Source: Neoceratodus forsteri (taxonomy: Eukaryota; Chordata; Ceratodontiformes; Ceratodontidae). From it: DNA of 64,000 nt. Where the stretch lies: assembly GCA_016271365.2 (NCBI GenBank), contig CM057456.1, forward strand, positions 164,152,501 to 164,216,500. The letters run 5' to 3'. Below the pieces are notes generated by a model that did not search any database, was not told the DNA's origin, and worked only from the letters and a program-made list of their open reading frames with translations. This document shows positions 51,545 through 62,454 of the stretch, in pieces. Made by a program: the position numbers and the translations under genes. The stretch's first letter is position 1, and every line of letters begins with the position of its first letter.

Positions 51545-54500
51545 TTTTATTTTCTTTCAAATACATTTTATTAAAGATGGTACAAATAAAATAAACTTCC
51601 ATAAACAATCATAATCATTGATCAGAGGCATGGTAGAAGACTGTCGTAATAACAGAGGGACAAAAAGGCAAGCTGTCCTACAAAAAAGAAAAATAATTCA
51701 CATTCAAGATACAGCAATTCGAAGGGCCTCGGTCCTATGGTCACAAATTGAGAGACACACTGGTACCCAGATACCTCAAGAACAGAGTCTAAATAGCCTC
51801 ACATTTGGCAGCCTGGTCATTATAAAAGGGTTCACCCACTTTAGGGCAAAACGAAAGAGAGCACTGTAAAAAAGAATGCAACCAAAAGGGTGAGTGTCAA
51901 TGCGGTGACATGACATTGTGTTGCCAAGGGGACACGACCGCAGAAATTGCAAGAGAAGTGGCTCTTGCTGCCCTGGTTTTAAGTGGGGGGCTTTGCCTCC
52001 TGCACCCCTCAGTATTAATACATAAAGAACTCCTGCCAGCACATGATGGGGGAGAAGACAAAAATTAGATAATGGCGGCAACCCCTCCCAACACACTCGC
52101 AGTAACAGACACCAAGATATCTCAGATACCACAAAGGCTGGTGCAAATGCCAACACCCATATTCCAATGCCCTCTTCTGGGCACCCTCTTGATGGGATAC
52201 CTTATAAAAGTAATGAATCCATTTGAGTTTATAGAGATACATCATAAAATTAAGCAATGTATTGATGGATGGAGGGGCATTATCTTTCCAGGTTAAAATG
52301 ATACACTTTTTTGCCATAATAATTCCTAATGAGAGCAGCTTTCATTGTTCTTCTGAGCAGTTTGGATCTCCAAGATTCCCTCCCAATAAAATTGGTAGGT
52401 GGTCTTAAGCCAATTTAAATGTAATGGCTTGTTCAAGGTTCTCCTGTATTTGTCCCCAAAATTTACAAAGTTTTTTTTAAATTTAAGAAATATATGTATG
52501 AAAGAGCCTGGGTTATTGAGGCATCTGGGACATCTTTCATTCAGGCTTGTATTAAATTTATGCAACCTAGAGGGAGTTAGATAAGTCTGGTGCATAATAT
52601 TTATCTGGATCTGTTGGAGGTTTAAGGCATAACATTATTATAGAGGATAAAGTAAAATACCCTTCCAGTTCTCTTCTGAAAGTTGAAAATTCAAATGTTG
52701 CTCCCAGTGAGCCCTAAGTGAATTAAAGTTTGCTGAACTTCACTCCAATAATAAATGATAGATTTCAGATAAAGGTTTAACATTATGGTCTGGATAGGTT
52801 AAAATATCAATGACTGGAGAAGGGGCAGGTGTAATCCTAGAGGCTGATATATAATTCCTTAGTTGTAGAAATCTGAAAAAAACAATGATTTGGGATAAAG
52901 TATCTCACTGATAGTTGTTGAAAAGACTAGAAACGTATTACCAGAAAGTAAGTCTGCAATATTCTGGATTCCTAAAGTTTTCCAGTTCCTAAATCCTTAA
53001 TCCAAAACTGAAGGCTTAAATCCAACATTATCATATATGGAAATATATTCCAAAAAATATCCTGCCAGCCAATTATAACATAAAATGTTTTCCAACATCG
53101 ACAAGCATTTGAAGTAGTTATCAACTGTGGTTGTTTTTGAGTCTTAGAGGTGTAATACTTAGATTCCCAAATATACTTGGAGTCTGAAAAATCATTAAAA
53201 ATTGTTTATGTTTCCCTACTGCAAGTAGATCCTCCCTTAAACCAGCCCTGTATTTCAAAAATCTGAGCAGCCAAATAATACAATTTAAAATTTGGCAAAA
53301 CAAGCCGGGTCGTGCCTGAAAACAGTCACTTGCTGACTAGCGCACTTACCCGGTTAACAAAAACTAAATAAATAAATAAATAAAGACCTCCCATGTGAGT
53401 GGGAAGTCTTAGTTTATCCAAACTAAGTCTAGCTTTTTTTCCTTTCCAAATAAATTTTAGATATAGCCCTATCTAGGTTTTTTTTTACAAAATCTGAAGG
53501 TATTGCAATTGGAAGTGTCTAAAATAAAAAAAAAGAAACTGAGGAAAAATTTTCATTTTTATAACATTGCAATGACCAATTAATGTAAGTGGAAGATTTT
53601 ACCATTTTCTTAAGTTTTCACAAATTGACTTGAAGTTAAATAATTTTTATCATACAGGAGTTTTAAATTGATATTAGTTATAACAACCCCTAAATACTTT
53701 ATCTGCTCAGATACTAAAGGCTGTAGTTCTGGAGGGAGAGTAGATTTAACAAGCGGGTTTAAATGTAATACCTCTGTTTTTGCTGGATTGATCTTGTAAC
53801 CCAAGGCTTCCCCAAATTTCTTAAAACTGCCCATACATGCATTAAAAGATGTAGACAAATCTTCTAGATATACCAGTGCATCATTGGCATATAGGCTAAT
53901 CTTATGCTCCTGTTTACTACTTTTAATGCCCTTAAAGATATTTCAGCTCTGAATGGCAACTGCTAAGGGTTTGATAACAAAGGCAAACAATAGCAGTGAT
54001 AAGGGGCAACCCTGACGGGTGCCTTAAGTTAACTGAAAACTAGAGAAAATTTTATGATTGGTTTGTACCACAGCTTTGGGGTTTTTATATAAAATCTGTA
54101 ACCAGTTAATAAAATATTGTCCAAACCTAAAATAAAGACCTGGAAAATAAAGTCCCATTTGACTCGGTCAAATGTCTTTTTGGCATCAAGAGTAAGGATT
54201 AGGGCCTCTTTGCTGCTTTAAAGAGTCAATGATACTAACTAACCTTCTGGTGTTTGTCCCAATTTTCTACCTTTAATAAAACCATTTTGATTGGGCCAAA
54301 TGAGGCTGGGAGCTACCTTTTCTAACTGCGTCATGAGTAACTTTGCAAGAATTTTCATGTCATTATTAAGAAGAGATATGGGGTGATAGAAAGTAACTAA
54401 TTCCGTATTCTTATCCTTGTTTGCAAAAACTGCAATTTTTGTATCATAAAAAGAATGGAACAGAGCCCCCATATGAAGAGCTTCATTAAATACATCCAGT

Positions 54501-55324
54501 AAGGGTGAGCAATCATCGAAACAAAATGTTTTTAAAAATCTATGGGGAAACCATCCATGCCTGGGTCCTTACCAGGTATCATAGTTTTAATTGTATACGC
54601 TATTTCATCTAAAGTGATTGGGGCATATAGTGCAGATTTATGATCAATAGACATTTGGGGAAGATTAATGCTAGACAGGAAGGTATTACCACTTCTGGTT
54701 ATTTATCTCGATCCACTGAATATAAATTCTTAAATTAAACATGAATAGTATTATTAATTTCTTTGGAGTCTTTTACTGTTACTTTATTGTCATCCCTTAT
54801 GGAAAAAATGCCTTGACTTTGCTTTTCTTTTTGTAATTGCAAAGCCATTACTTTGTCTTGCTTATCCCCCAGAGCATAGTATTTTGCTCTGTTGAACAAG
54901 ATTACTTTCTCAGCCTCCTTTGCAGAAAATGTATTTATCTGGTCTTTCACTAATAAAAATTAGTTATAAAATTTTGGGTCTTGGCTGCACATGTGGAGTG
55001 ACTGAAGATGGGTTAATTCTCTTTCCAATAATTCCATTTGTGGTTTACTTTGTATTTTCTTATAAGAAGTATGCTTAATAATGGAACCCATAACAACCTC
55101 TTTAAAAGCTTTCCAATGAGTTGTGGAGGAGGTTTCAGTTACTTGATTGAACAGAAAAAATTCTGTTTTTGAATTGCTTATAGTATCTAAAAATATTTAT
55201 CCTTAAACAATGAGGGCTCCATAGAAAATCAGGCATAAATAACAAAATATATGAGTAATTCGACAGGTGCATGATCAGAAATTATATTATTATGATATTT
55301 AATGTAATCAATAACATTTTGAAG
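51545..55324 (-). mobile_element. L1-clade LINE on minus strand, 3' portion (ORF2 from late endonuclease to 3' end)
   Basis: Reading leftwards: L-Q-N-V-I-D-Y-I followed by I-I-S-D-H-A-P-V-E-L (late endonuclease, 55315-55255), decayed linker, A-Q-F-Y-H-P-I-S-L-L-N-N-D-M-K-I-L-A-K (54405), N-Q-N-G-F-I-K-G-R (54290). The active site reads S-L-Y-A-N-D-A-L-V-Y (YADD altered to YAND, about 53895). Then Y-K-I-N-P-A-K-T-E-V-L (53800), I-K-Y-L-G-V, L-P-N-F-K-L-Y-Y-L-A-A-Q-I (about 53300-53265). The C-terminal C-P-R-C-L-N-N-P-G-S-F-I-H-I-F-L zinc-like motif lies near 52550-52480. The 3' end at 51545 reads ..AATAAAATGTATTTG on the minus strand. The 5' half lies at 61515-62230; the gap is a nested insertion. 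Confidence 0.75.
53299..53383 (+). mobile_element. Short SINE-like insert with (TAAA)n tail
   Basis: About 85 bp, CCGGGTCGTGCCTG...CACTTACCCGGTTAAC then AAATAAATAAATAAATAAA. It interrupts the L1 motif G-G-x-x-L-P-N-F-K between GACCTCCCATGTG and TTTGGCAAAAC, so it is an insertion. The tail word ACTTACCCGGT.A(A/C) plus TAAATAAATAAA is shared with the 3' end of the L2-like copy F at 55325. Confidence 0.6.
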
Positions 55325-55629
55325 ACAATTTATTTATTTAACTTTGGTGACCGGGTAAGTACACTGGCATGAAAGCCTTTTTCAGGCATGACTCGGGTGC
55401 AGCAGCACAGGCGAGAGCAGAGATACATAATAACATAGATATAGCAATATTTACAATATTCATTTTTATGCATAGTATTTACAAAGGTGAAACAATAACT
55501 AACGGTAGGGAAATTGTGTATAAATGTAAAGTACTGTATGGATTTGTAAAATAATACTATCATAAAGCATACATAAAATTCCTCATAATACAACACAAGC
55601 AAAATGACAATAGCATCATTCCCTCTTGG

Positions 55630-55700
55630 TAATATTATCATTCAGCGCTTATAATACTATCACTTGGAGCTCTGAATGATAGTATTATCACTGAAGCGTG
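55630..55700. repeat. Short inverted repeat
   Basis: TAATATTATCATTCAGCG (55630-55647) pairs with CTCTGAATGATAGTATTA (55673-55690), loop about 25 bp. It sits in the 3' UTR of copy F. Confidence 0.6.
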
Positions 55701-56407
55701 AGCTCACAATTGCTTTGTGTACAGCAGGAGCCACGGGAGGGCGGCTTTCACTGTAACTGTCCATCACGTACAGTGAAACCCAACTGGCTGCTCTCCCCAC
55801 TTCCCCAAAACATCAAATAAATTCAGAGATGGCTCTCTCCAAAGTCAGAAGACCAATGTGGCTTTAGTGCTCTCCTGCCACTTTAGTCTACCTCTGTCCC
55901 CCCCTTCTGTGGCGCTTCTATCACTAGTCAAAGAGCTGAGCTGCTCAAGTGATGGACCTGCCACCGCTCACCTTCTTGCTCTGCTTAAGACATTTTTTCA
56001 TCTGCTGAGTTGGCTGCAATCAATAGCGGCTCATGCTGCATCTCTCTGCCTTTTCCCTCACTGATGAACTGCCATACTCTTCTTTCTCCTCCCCACCCGA
56101 GCCTTGGCAGCTGGCATCAGCGGAAGAGCTCAACAGACACACACGGCATCTCTGGAATGGGTGCAATTACACTTCATAGACCCACCCTTCCACAACACAG
56201 ATTAAAAACAAGAAAAAATTTCAAAAACTGATGCTCTTGTTTTACTTTTCTTACTTCCATTTTCTGCTCTTCCTTTCCTGATAAACAAAGTTCATTCACT
56301 TCACAGCCCACAGTCATAGGCTTCCTCAGAACCATGAAGCGTGGTAAGTGCACTTTGCAATATTTCTGGAATCCATCTATTACAAAAATTAAAAAATAGG
56401 GAACTCT

Positions 56408-56524
56408 GATTACTCAGCTATAATTTCATCTTGATGTTCTGGGGACATGTTGGAACCTCTTAAGCTTCACTCTCGAGGTTCACATGTCCCCAGAACCTTG
56501 AGATGGAATTATAGCTGAGTAATC
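56408..56524. repeat. 117-bp hairpin
   Basis: GATTACTCAGCTATAATTTCATCTTGATGTTCTGGGGACATGT pairs with its inverse ending 56524 (ACATGTCCCCAGAACCTTGAGATGGAATTATAGCTGAGTAATC). The arms are about 52 bp with few mismatches; the centre is near CTTAAGCTT. It could be a small foldback MITE within the L2-like 3' UTR. Confidence 0.9.
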
Positions 56525-57526
56525 CACAGCTCTCTATTATTATATTTATATCTACCCACTTAATGGGGAGGGGGATAGCAAGAACAAAGGTACAGAGAAA
56601 GAAGAGGAGTGCATAGTACAGGGGAGGAGTAATTAGGAGACAACACCAGGGTAAGGATGGGGGTGCAGGCATGCAACAGATAGGGAGAGCAAAAATTAGG
56701 AGACAGCACTAGTGTAAGGATAGGTATATAGTGCCACAATAGGGAAAGCAAATAGGAGTAGATTGGGATGGATGAGGGGAGGAAGATTAGCGGAAGCACT
56801 GACATGTGATAGATGAGGATTAATGAGATTTCAGCAGCCTCATGAAGTTAGGGACAGTGTTTTTTATTGGAGGGAGTATTGAGTTCCATATAAAGGCAGC
56901 ATGAAAACAAAAAGAGCTTTGACCCATGTTAGTATGAAATAGCGGGACAGCAATGTTGTTGTCAGAGGCAGAGCAAGAGGTGGGGAGACTGACGAGGGAG
57001 ATAATAAGGGAGGCAAGGACTAAATTGGCTCTGAGTTCTGGGGTAGCCAATTTAGGATATTTATCACTTCACAGCGATGGGTGCTATGGCTGCAACCAGA
57101 GACAAATTTAGCAATATGATTATATGAGGTGTGCTTTTTCTGTAAAACAGTTTAACTGGCAGTGTCAATGACAATCGAACCAAAGTCAACTGAGGGGGAA
57201 ATGTTCGCCATGTGTGACTCTGACCTTAGTTTTAGGCATCAGGAAATGGTGGACTCTGTACAGTGGGCTTAACTTCTGGTGAAGAAGGGTGGTTGTTTGC
57301 TGGAGATGAGTTTTGAAAGAGAGGGAGGGGTCAAGGTATATTCTGAGGTACTTAAAGGAGAGGGTCTTTTTGAGGCAGCAGCTATTTCCAGAGCTGACAC
57401 TGAACAATGGGGATAGCTTATTGAGATTTTGCCTAGTTCCAAATAGCATGGATTATGTTTTCAGAGGGTTTAGTACCATTTTTCTTGAGTGAACCATGCT
57501 TGGAGCCTAGCAAAGCAGTTGCTGAG

Positions 57527-57850
57527 TTATTGGTTAATGGAGGCAAGGTTGTCACTGTGGGTGTAGAGGACAACATCGTCAGCATAGAGGAGTGTGTGCA
57601 CTGGTTTAAAGACTGTAGGGACACCATTTATGAAAACTGAAAACAGGAGAAGCCCTAGAACAGAACCCTGAGGGATTCCACTTGAGATAAAATGAACCTC
57701 AGATAGGATATTACTGATTTTGACTGCCTGTTTCCAGTGATACAGGTAATCTTTAAACCAGGAAAGAGCAGGGGGCCAAAGGCCAAGTGCTAGTAACTTG
57801 GAAATTAATATTTTATGGTTGATAAGGTCAAAAGCCTTAGTCAGGTCCAC
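57527..57850 (-). pseudogene. L2-like LINE RT core (intact YADD)
   Basis: The 107-codon frame holds RT domains A to C: F-D-L-I-N-H, W-F-K-D-Y-L, S-G-I-P-Q-G-S-V-L-G and L-Y-A-D-D-V-V-L-Y-T. It is the only L2-like fragment in this window where the whole A-to-C core is uninterrupted. It is cut upstream by the LTR insertion, so it cannot be expressed as a full enzyme. Confidence 0.8.
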
Positions 57851-59342
57851 AAATACAGCACCAGTAACATGACCCTCATCTATTGCTTGTTAAATGGCAT
57901 CTGTGAAAGTAATTAGGGCAGTGTTTGTGCTGTGACCTTTTCTAAAACCATGTGTCGCAGGTACGTGGGTATGCAAAGATAATGCAGGACACAGTAATAG
58001 GGTACAACACACCCGCAGTGTTTTATTTTATGAAAAAGTACAAAAATAATAAATAAATAGCAATAAACAGTTCAATCATAACTAGAAAATAAACAATAAC
58101 ATAATGCTATTCCACCTTATCTCATTTATCTCAAAATTCAAACCTCAGCTTTTCTGCTGCTTGAGACAAATTCCCTGTTTCAGGGACAGGTTCTTCCTCT
58201 TACCTTAACCTGAAGTAAGTGAGACTAGCTGGTTAGTTAATCTGACTCTTGGTGTTTGAGGAGGGCTTATATAGCCCTACCACTTATGGGAAAATCTCTC
58301 CCATAGCATCCAACTAGTTCCAGAATGATCCCTAAATAGGGAAACTCCTCCTCTATTACATAATGAGGTTTTACGTATGGGAAGTCACTCTATAGGAAAT
58401 CCCCTTCCTGAGGTTTTACTTATAGGAAGTCCCTTATTTTCTATATATGCAAGCAGTGCAAATATTTATTATACTTATACATGTGCTGTATTGTTATAAT
58501 ATATGGACACTAGCCATTTAATTTATATCACAGCGCTCTATACATAATGGGTCTCCTTTAGAGACCTACAGTGTCTCTTCATTATTTAATTTGTTTAATT
58601 TCTTTATTGTGTTTAGTTTATCTTGCAGCATCTCCTTATTCTGAGGGTTACTTCAACTGTATAGCATTTCCACATACATAGGGACATTACTGCCCCATTA
58701 AATCATTTGTTTTCTATGTTGAAGCAGAGTGGCAGATTACTAGACAGTCATTATCTAGCTGCTCTGCTTTGGGGCTCTGGATAGCTTTGGTATGCCCCTT
58801 TTTATTTCTTTTGATACTGGGCTGTAGCTTTTATGTCCAGGGACAGCATAGTCCCTTTTTATTTTCAAGCGCTCGCTTTTGAGAGCGTACAGACTACTCG
58901 GGGAAGTCTGCCTCTCTAGCAACCTGGACTGGCTGAACACATGCCATGGAATCCTCCATGGCTAGCTGGCACAATTCTATAGCATGTTTTAAATGAAGCG
59001 AGCAGCTGGGAGTCCTAAAAATACAGGGGCATCAGTAATTATTTACATAAATACAGAGCAGCAGCAAAGTAAAAGAAAAATTTGCCACTCACTTCAAACA
59101 GTTCCTGCTTCGATGCAGGATTTCTTTGGCATAACATGCTACATAACAACAGAGCAGCAGCAAAATAATTCAAACAACATAAGCATAATGCTGCTTCATT
59201 TGTATCCATAATCCACGTATCAGAGTGGACGTTATTTTATATTTAACTGTTATTTTAAACATTTCTAAACAGTCCTGCACCATATACATAAAAATGGCAT
59301 AAGCATTAACTTAATTAAGCACTGTGGCACTTTAAACTCATA

Positions 59343-60713
59343 GGGCCTGATTCTCAAAAGGTTATGTCTGGCGTAACCTGACTTACGCAAAAAAAATGGT
59401 GCAAGTAGCAAGTTACAACAGCAGTTTTGACATGCGGTATTTTACAAAGTGGCCTGCGACGTGTCGTAGGCTACATGCTCCAAAGTGGACTTACGCCAGC
59501 ACTTACACCCCAACCCCCATGTGACATGCCGATAGGGGGTTTACAGCAGCAGTTGTGCCCTATTCTGGAAGGGCAGCAACAAAGTCCCCAATGTCGCAAT
59601 TCTACAACAACCCCCGGATGAGAACTGTCAACATAAGTTACACCAGCATTTGGCTGGTGTAAGTGTACTTACGCCCTCTGGGGCTTGAGCAGACCTGCCA
59701 GCAGACTGGCACCCAATCCATGTGCCCTCCCCCCATGCCAAGGACACCACAATAGGTGCCCCACAGGGCATCTTTCACCCCCCAGCCCCCAATCTCCCAC
59801 ACAGAATGTGCACTGCAGGGCATCTCTCACCCCTGACCCCCAATCCCCAATCTGTACTAACCCTGCAGGGCTTCTCACACATCCCCTACCCTTGAACCCC
59901 CATACCCCTAAGACCACCGCAGGGCAGTTCTGCCCCCAACCCACTCCCCAACCCTGAAAAACAGGTCCCTGCAGTGCTGCACACTGTACAAATAGTAGCA
60001 CACATAAATATCACTGGCAGATTAGTGCCCCTCACCTGTAGTGCCAGATCACCCAGCACCCCTGACACATCCCAGCTGGCGGTGGCACAACCCACCTCTC
60101 ACCACCACGGCCAGCCGCAGACTAAGCTCCATAGGAGTGCATGCCATATATACGCACACTATGACTGAATGTACTAATTCATTCATTGAGTGCATATATA
60201 CAGTACGCACTCCTATGCAGCTCAGTCAGCTGCTGACCATGGTGGTGAGAGGTGGGCTGTGCCAGTCGTCAGCTAAGGATAAGTTGGGGGGTGCGGGGTG
60301 GTCTGGCACAAGTGGGTGGGGGCCACTAGACTGCCAGACAATGTCCAGTATGTGTACTGTACCTACTGTACAGTACACAGATGATGGGGTGCCATCAGGA
60401 GTCAGGGTGGGGGGGATTCATGGAGCACTGGCAGTGGATGGGAGATCCTCTAACCCTGTGGGGCTGTGTATGCACTGTCCGGGGGATCAGGGCATGGGGG
60501 GTACTTGTGTCATGCCACACAGTGGTTGCAGCTTGCAAAGAACTCTCCAGGAATGCCCTCTGTTCGGTGTACCTGGCTAGATTTCGCAAGTCCCAGGACT
60601 TAGCCATGGGGACCCTGTCCCTTCTAGAATTGGGCACAGGGTCCTTGTTGCAACTGTGTTTGGCGCAAGTAGCCTTTAGCAGTGACTTGTGCCAATCTTC
60701 TAGAATCGGGCCC
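59343..60713. mobile_element. PIF/Harbinger-type MITE, 1371 bp
   Basis: Ends are inverted: GGGCCTGATTCTCAAAAG at the left and the inverse of GGGCCCGATTCTAGAAG at the right. Flanking trinucleotides are ATA (left) and TTA (right), compatible with a decayed TWA target duplication. GGGCC-type ends with 3-bp targets are characteristic of PIF/Harbinger. Subterminal words recur inverted (GGTGCAAGTAGCAAGTTAC near the left, GGCGCAAGTAGCC near the right in direct orientation). No transposase. It contains an inner foldback and is inserted in the LTR-like element. Confidence 0.6.
60041..60309. repeat. Inner foldback of the MITE, about 270 bp
   Basis: GTGCCAGATCACCC...GGCACAACCCACCTCTCACCACCA (60041-60105) pairs with TGGTGGTGAGAGGTGGGCTGTGCC...GTCTGGCAC (60241-60309), and inside them ATAGGAGTGCATGCCATATATAC pairs with GTATATATGCAC-type sequence up to a centre near 60175. 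Confidence 0.85.
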
Positions 60714-61056
60714 TTAATATGTCATAAAATGCACTCTATGCACTTTATTTAACCAGCACCTTATATACTTAAAGGCACTTTCATTCCTGCCAGCTAGCTT
60801 TAGGCTGGTGCATGGTTTTTGGGAGTTCTTGGTGAGGGATGGAAATATGAAAATTAGAAATAAAAGTAGTAGGGAAAAAGTTTAGTGAGAGAGAAAAGAC
60901 TGGCGTAGGTGGCCAACCTACGACAGGGGTGGAAAAAGGTTAAGTATAGTATAAGAAGAGACTGTCATGCAACAGATTTCAGTAGGGAGAAGAAGAAGAT
61001 AGAAAAGGCATCTCTCCACCAGGGTTATTGGCCTGGCAGAATACAGTTCTGTAACA

Positions 61057-61515
61057 CCACGCTGCTCCAGGTAGGTGAGGTCGCGCAGCTGCAAGTATTC
61101 AACTAACTTGTGGTGAACAATTTTTTCTTGAAGCTTGGCCAGAGCAGAGAGAATCAAGACTGGGCAGTCATTTTCAAGTGAGGTCTTTTTGCTCTTATCT
61201 CATGCAGGGGGATAACCGTAGATGTCTTCGAGAGGTCGGCAGAGTGCTGAATGAGAAGGATAATTTGAAAATGTTGGAAATAGGAAGTGCTATTTGGGAG
61301 GCAGCGAGTTTTAGGAATCTAGGGATGAGTCCATCAGATCTGGCAGATTTGTCAATTTTAAGGGTGAGGAGTAACTTATGGACTTCTTGGCATGTGACCC
61401 TTTTAAAGAAGAGTTGCCACTTAGGGCCAGTTGGGAACTTACTGGGGCCAGGAATAATTTGTCCAGTTGGTCTGTTTTTGGACAGGACACAGAAAATGTC
61501 ATTAAAGAGTGTGGC
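61057..61515 (-). pseudogene. L2-like LINE (copy F), 5' part of RT region
   Basis: Minus strand: L-S-K-T/N near 61495, then V-H-K-L-L-L-T-L-K-I-D-K-S-A-R-S-D-G-L-I-P (about 61400-61330, in a frame with one shift), the usual 'L-L..L...K-S.G.D.I.P' block before RT. Then S-A-L-A-K-L-Q-E-K-I-V-H-H-K-L-V-E-Y-L-Q-L-R-D-L-T-Y-L-E-Q (61150-61065), and the LTR insertion. It continues at 57952. Confidence 0.7.
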
Positions 61516-62230
61516 AATTTTAGAAGGGACTGTGGTAAACTAAGAAATAATCGATACGTGTATTGCTTTGAAGGGGGACAGAGAAAAATGAATACGTTTG
61601 GGAATCTAAATGCAATTGTCTCCACTTGTCTACCAAAGCAAAGTCCTCCATATATTATTTTAATAATTTCCGAATGGATGTCATGGGATCCATAAAGGAG
61701 GACGACTTATCCAGTCTGCAGTTAAGAGTGATGTTAAAATCTCCAGCTATAATTTAGGGATCTTTGAAGGAGGATAATTCTAAAAATAAATTTATGAAAA
61801 ATCAAGGGTAACTAATATCAGACCCACAGATCTTGGCTAAAGTGAAATTTCCCAACCAAGGTTTTAACTTGTACTATTGCAAATCTTCCTTGAGGGTCAA
61901 TTACTGACTTACAAAATTCCATTGAGGAGTTTTTTTTTGATAAATATGGCTACACCTCTAGCTGAGCTTGAGAAATTAGCAACCACATCTGGGCCCCACT
62001 TTTTAGAGAAACATTTCAACTCCTTATTAGAGAAATGTGTTTATTGAAGTAAAAAGATTTTTGCCATTTTGTGATCAACATATTTAAATACTCTGGTAAC
62101 CTTATTCCTGTCACTGAGGCACTTCACTTTCCTCGTTAAAATGTTAATATGCATGACAACAGATGTATAAATGTTATAAGCTTGCCATAAATTATTAGTC
62201 TTTTCCACAACCATTTTGATACCATGTCAC
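61516..62230 (-). pseudogene. L1-clade LINE ORF2, endonuclease 5' part (split copy)
   Basis: Minus strand: F-S-K-K-W-G-P-D-V-V-A-N-F-S-S-S-A-R-G-V-A-I-F-I-K-K (62010-61935), A-G-D-F-N-I-T-L-N-C-R-L-D (about 61755-61715), D-F-A-L-V-D-K-W-R-Q-L-H and Y-S-F-F-S-V-P-L-Q-S-N-T-R-I-D-Y-F-L-V (61640-61540). The reading then jumps, across the inserted DNA, to I-S-D-H-A-P-V at 55280. Stops are present. Confidence 0.75.
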
Positions 62231-62454
62231 AGTAATGACCATATTAGAAACTTAAAGAATATCACCTTCAATAACCCAGACCTAGTAGTCAATTCAGCTA
62301 AAGGCATAGAACAAAAAATGAGCACCTTCTTCTTCCCCAAACCTACCCCAACCCAACCTCCCCTCCACCTATGTAGCCCCCACCCTTCTTTAACCCACCC
62401 AAATATATTATCTCACCCTTAATCCTAAATACATCAACAAAAGATTGCCTTACA
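62231..62454. other. Spacer; C-rich, no gene
   Basis: Between the L1 endonuclease fragment and the CR1 tail. CCAACCTCCCCTCCACC-type low complexity at 62340-62410. A short plus-strand frame here has no motif. Confidence 0.3.

Larger units (their letters stand above)
55325..57952 (-). mobile_element. L2-like LINE (copy F), RT to 3' end; 3' part of a split copy
   Basis: On the minus strand: H-G-F-R-K-G-H-S-T-N-T-A-L-I (57950-57905), L-T-K-A-F-D-L-I-N-H-K (57845), S-G-I-P-Q-G-S-V-L-G-L-L-L-F-S-V-F-I-N-G (57680-57620), intact T-L-L-Y-A-D-D-V-V-L-Y-T (about 57597-57563), then the C-terminal L-P-L-Y.., N-I-A-V-P-L-F-H-T-N-M-G-Q-S-S-F-C-F-H-A-A-F-I-W-N-S-I-L (56960-56875). A 1.4-kb 3' UTR ends in TTAAATAAATAAA at 55325. 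The 5' part is at 61057-61515. RT of this copy is well preserved over about 107 codons. Confidence 0.8.
57953..61056 (-). mobile_element. Solo LTR-like element with 5-bp target duplication
   Basis: On the minus strand it begins TGTTACAGAACTG (61056) and ends TACGTACCTGCGACA (57953), that is TG...CA. It is flanked by CCACG (61057-61061) and CCATG (57948-57952), a 5-bp duplication with one change. Removing the element and one flank restores the L2-like RT reading L-E-Q-(R/H)-G-F-R-K-G-H-S. An AATAAAACACTG word about 80 bp before the end fits an LTR polyadenylation region. Net length without the inner MITE is about 1.73 kb. No gag/pol and no second LTR were found, so a solo LTR is the best reading; an unrecognised non-autonomous element is the alternative. 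Confidence 0.6.

Noticed and set aside
57953..60924. DNA transposon with TGTCGYAGGT inverted ends
   Set aside because: TGTCGCAGGT at 57953 and CCTACGACA at 60915-60923 look like inverted ends, but the outer boundary at 61056 has a 5-bp duplication and restores the RT frame exactly, which fits better.
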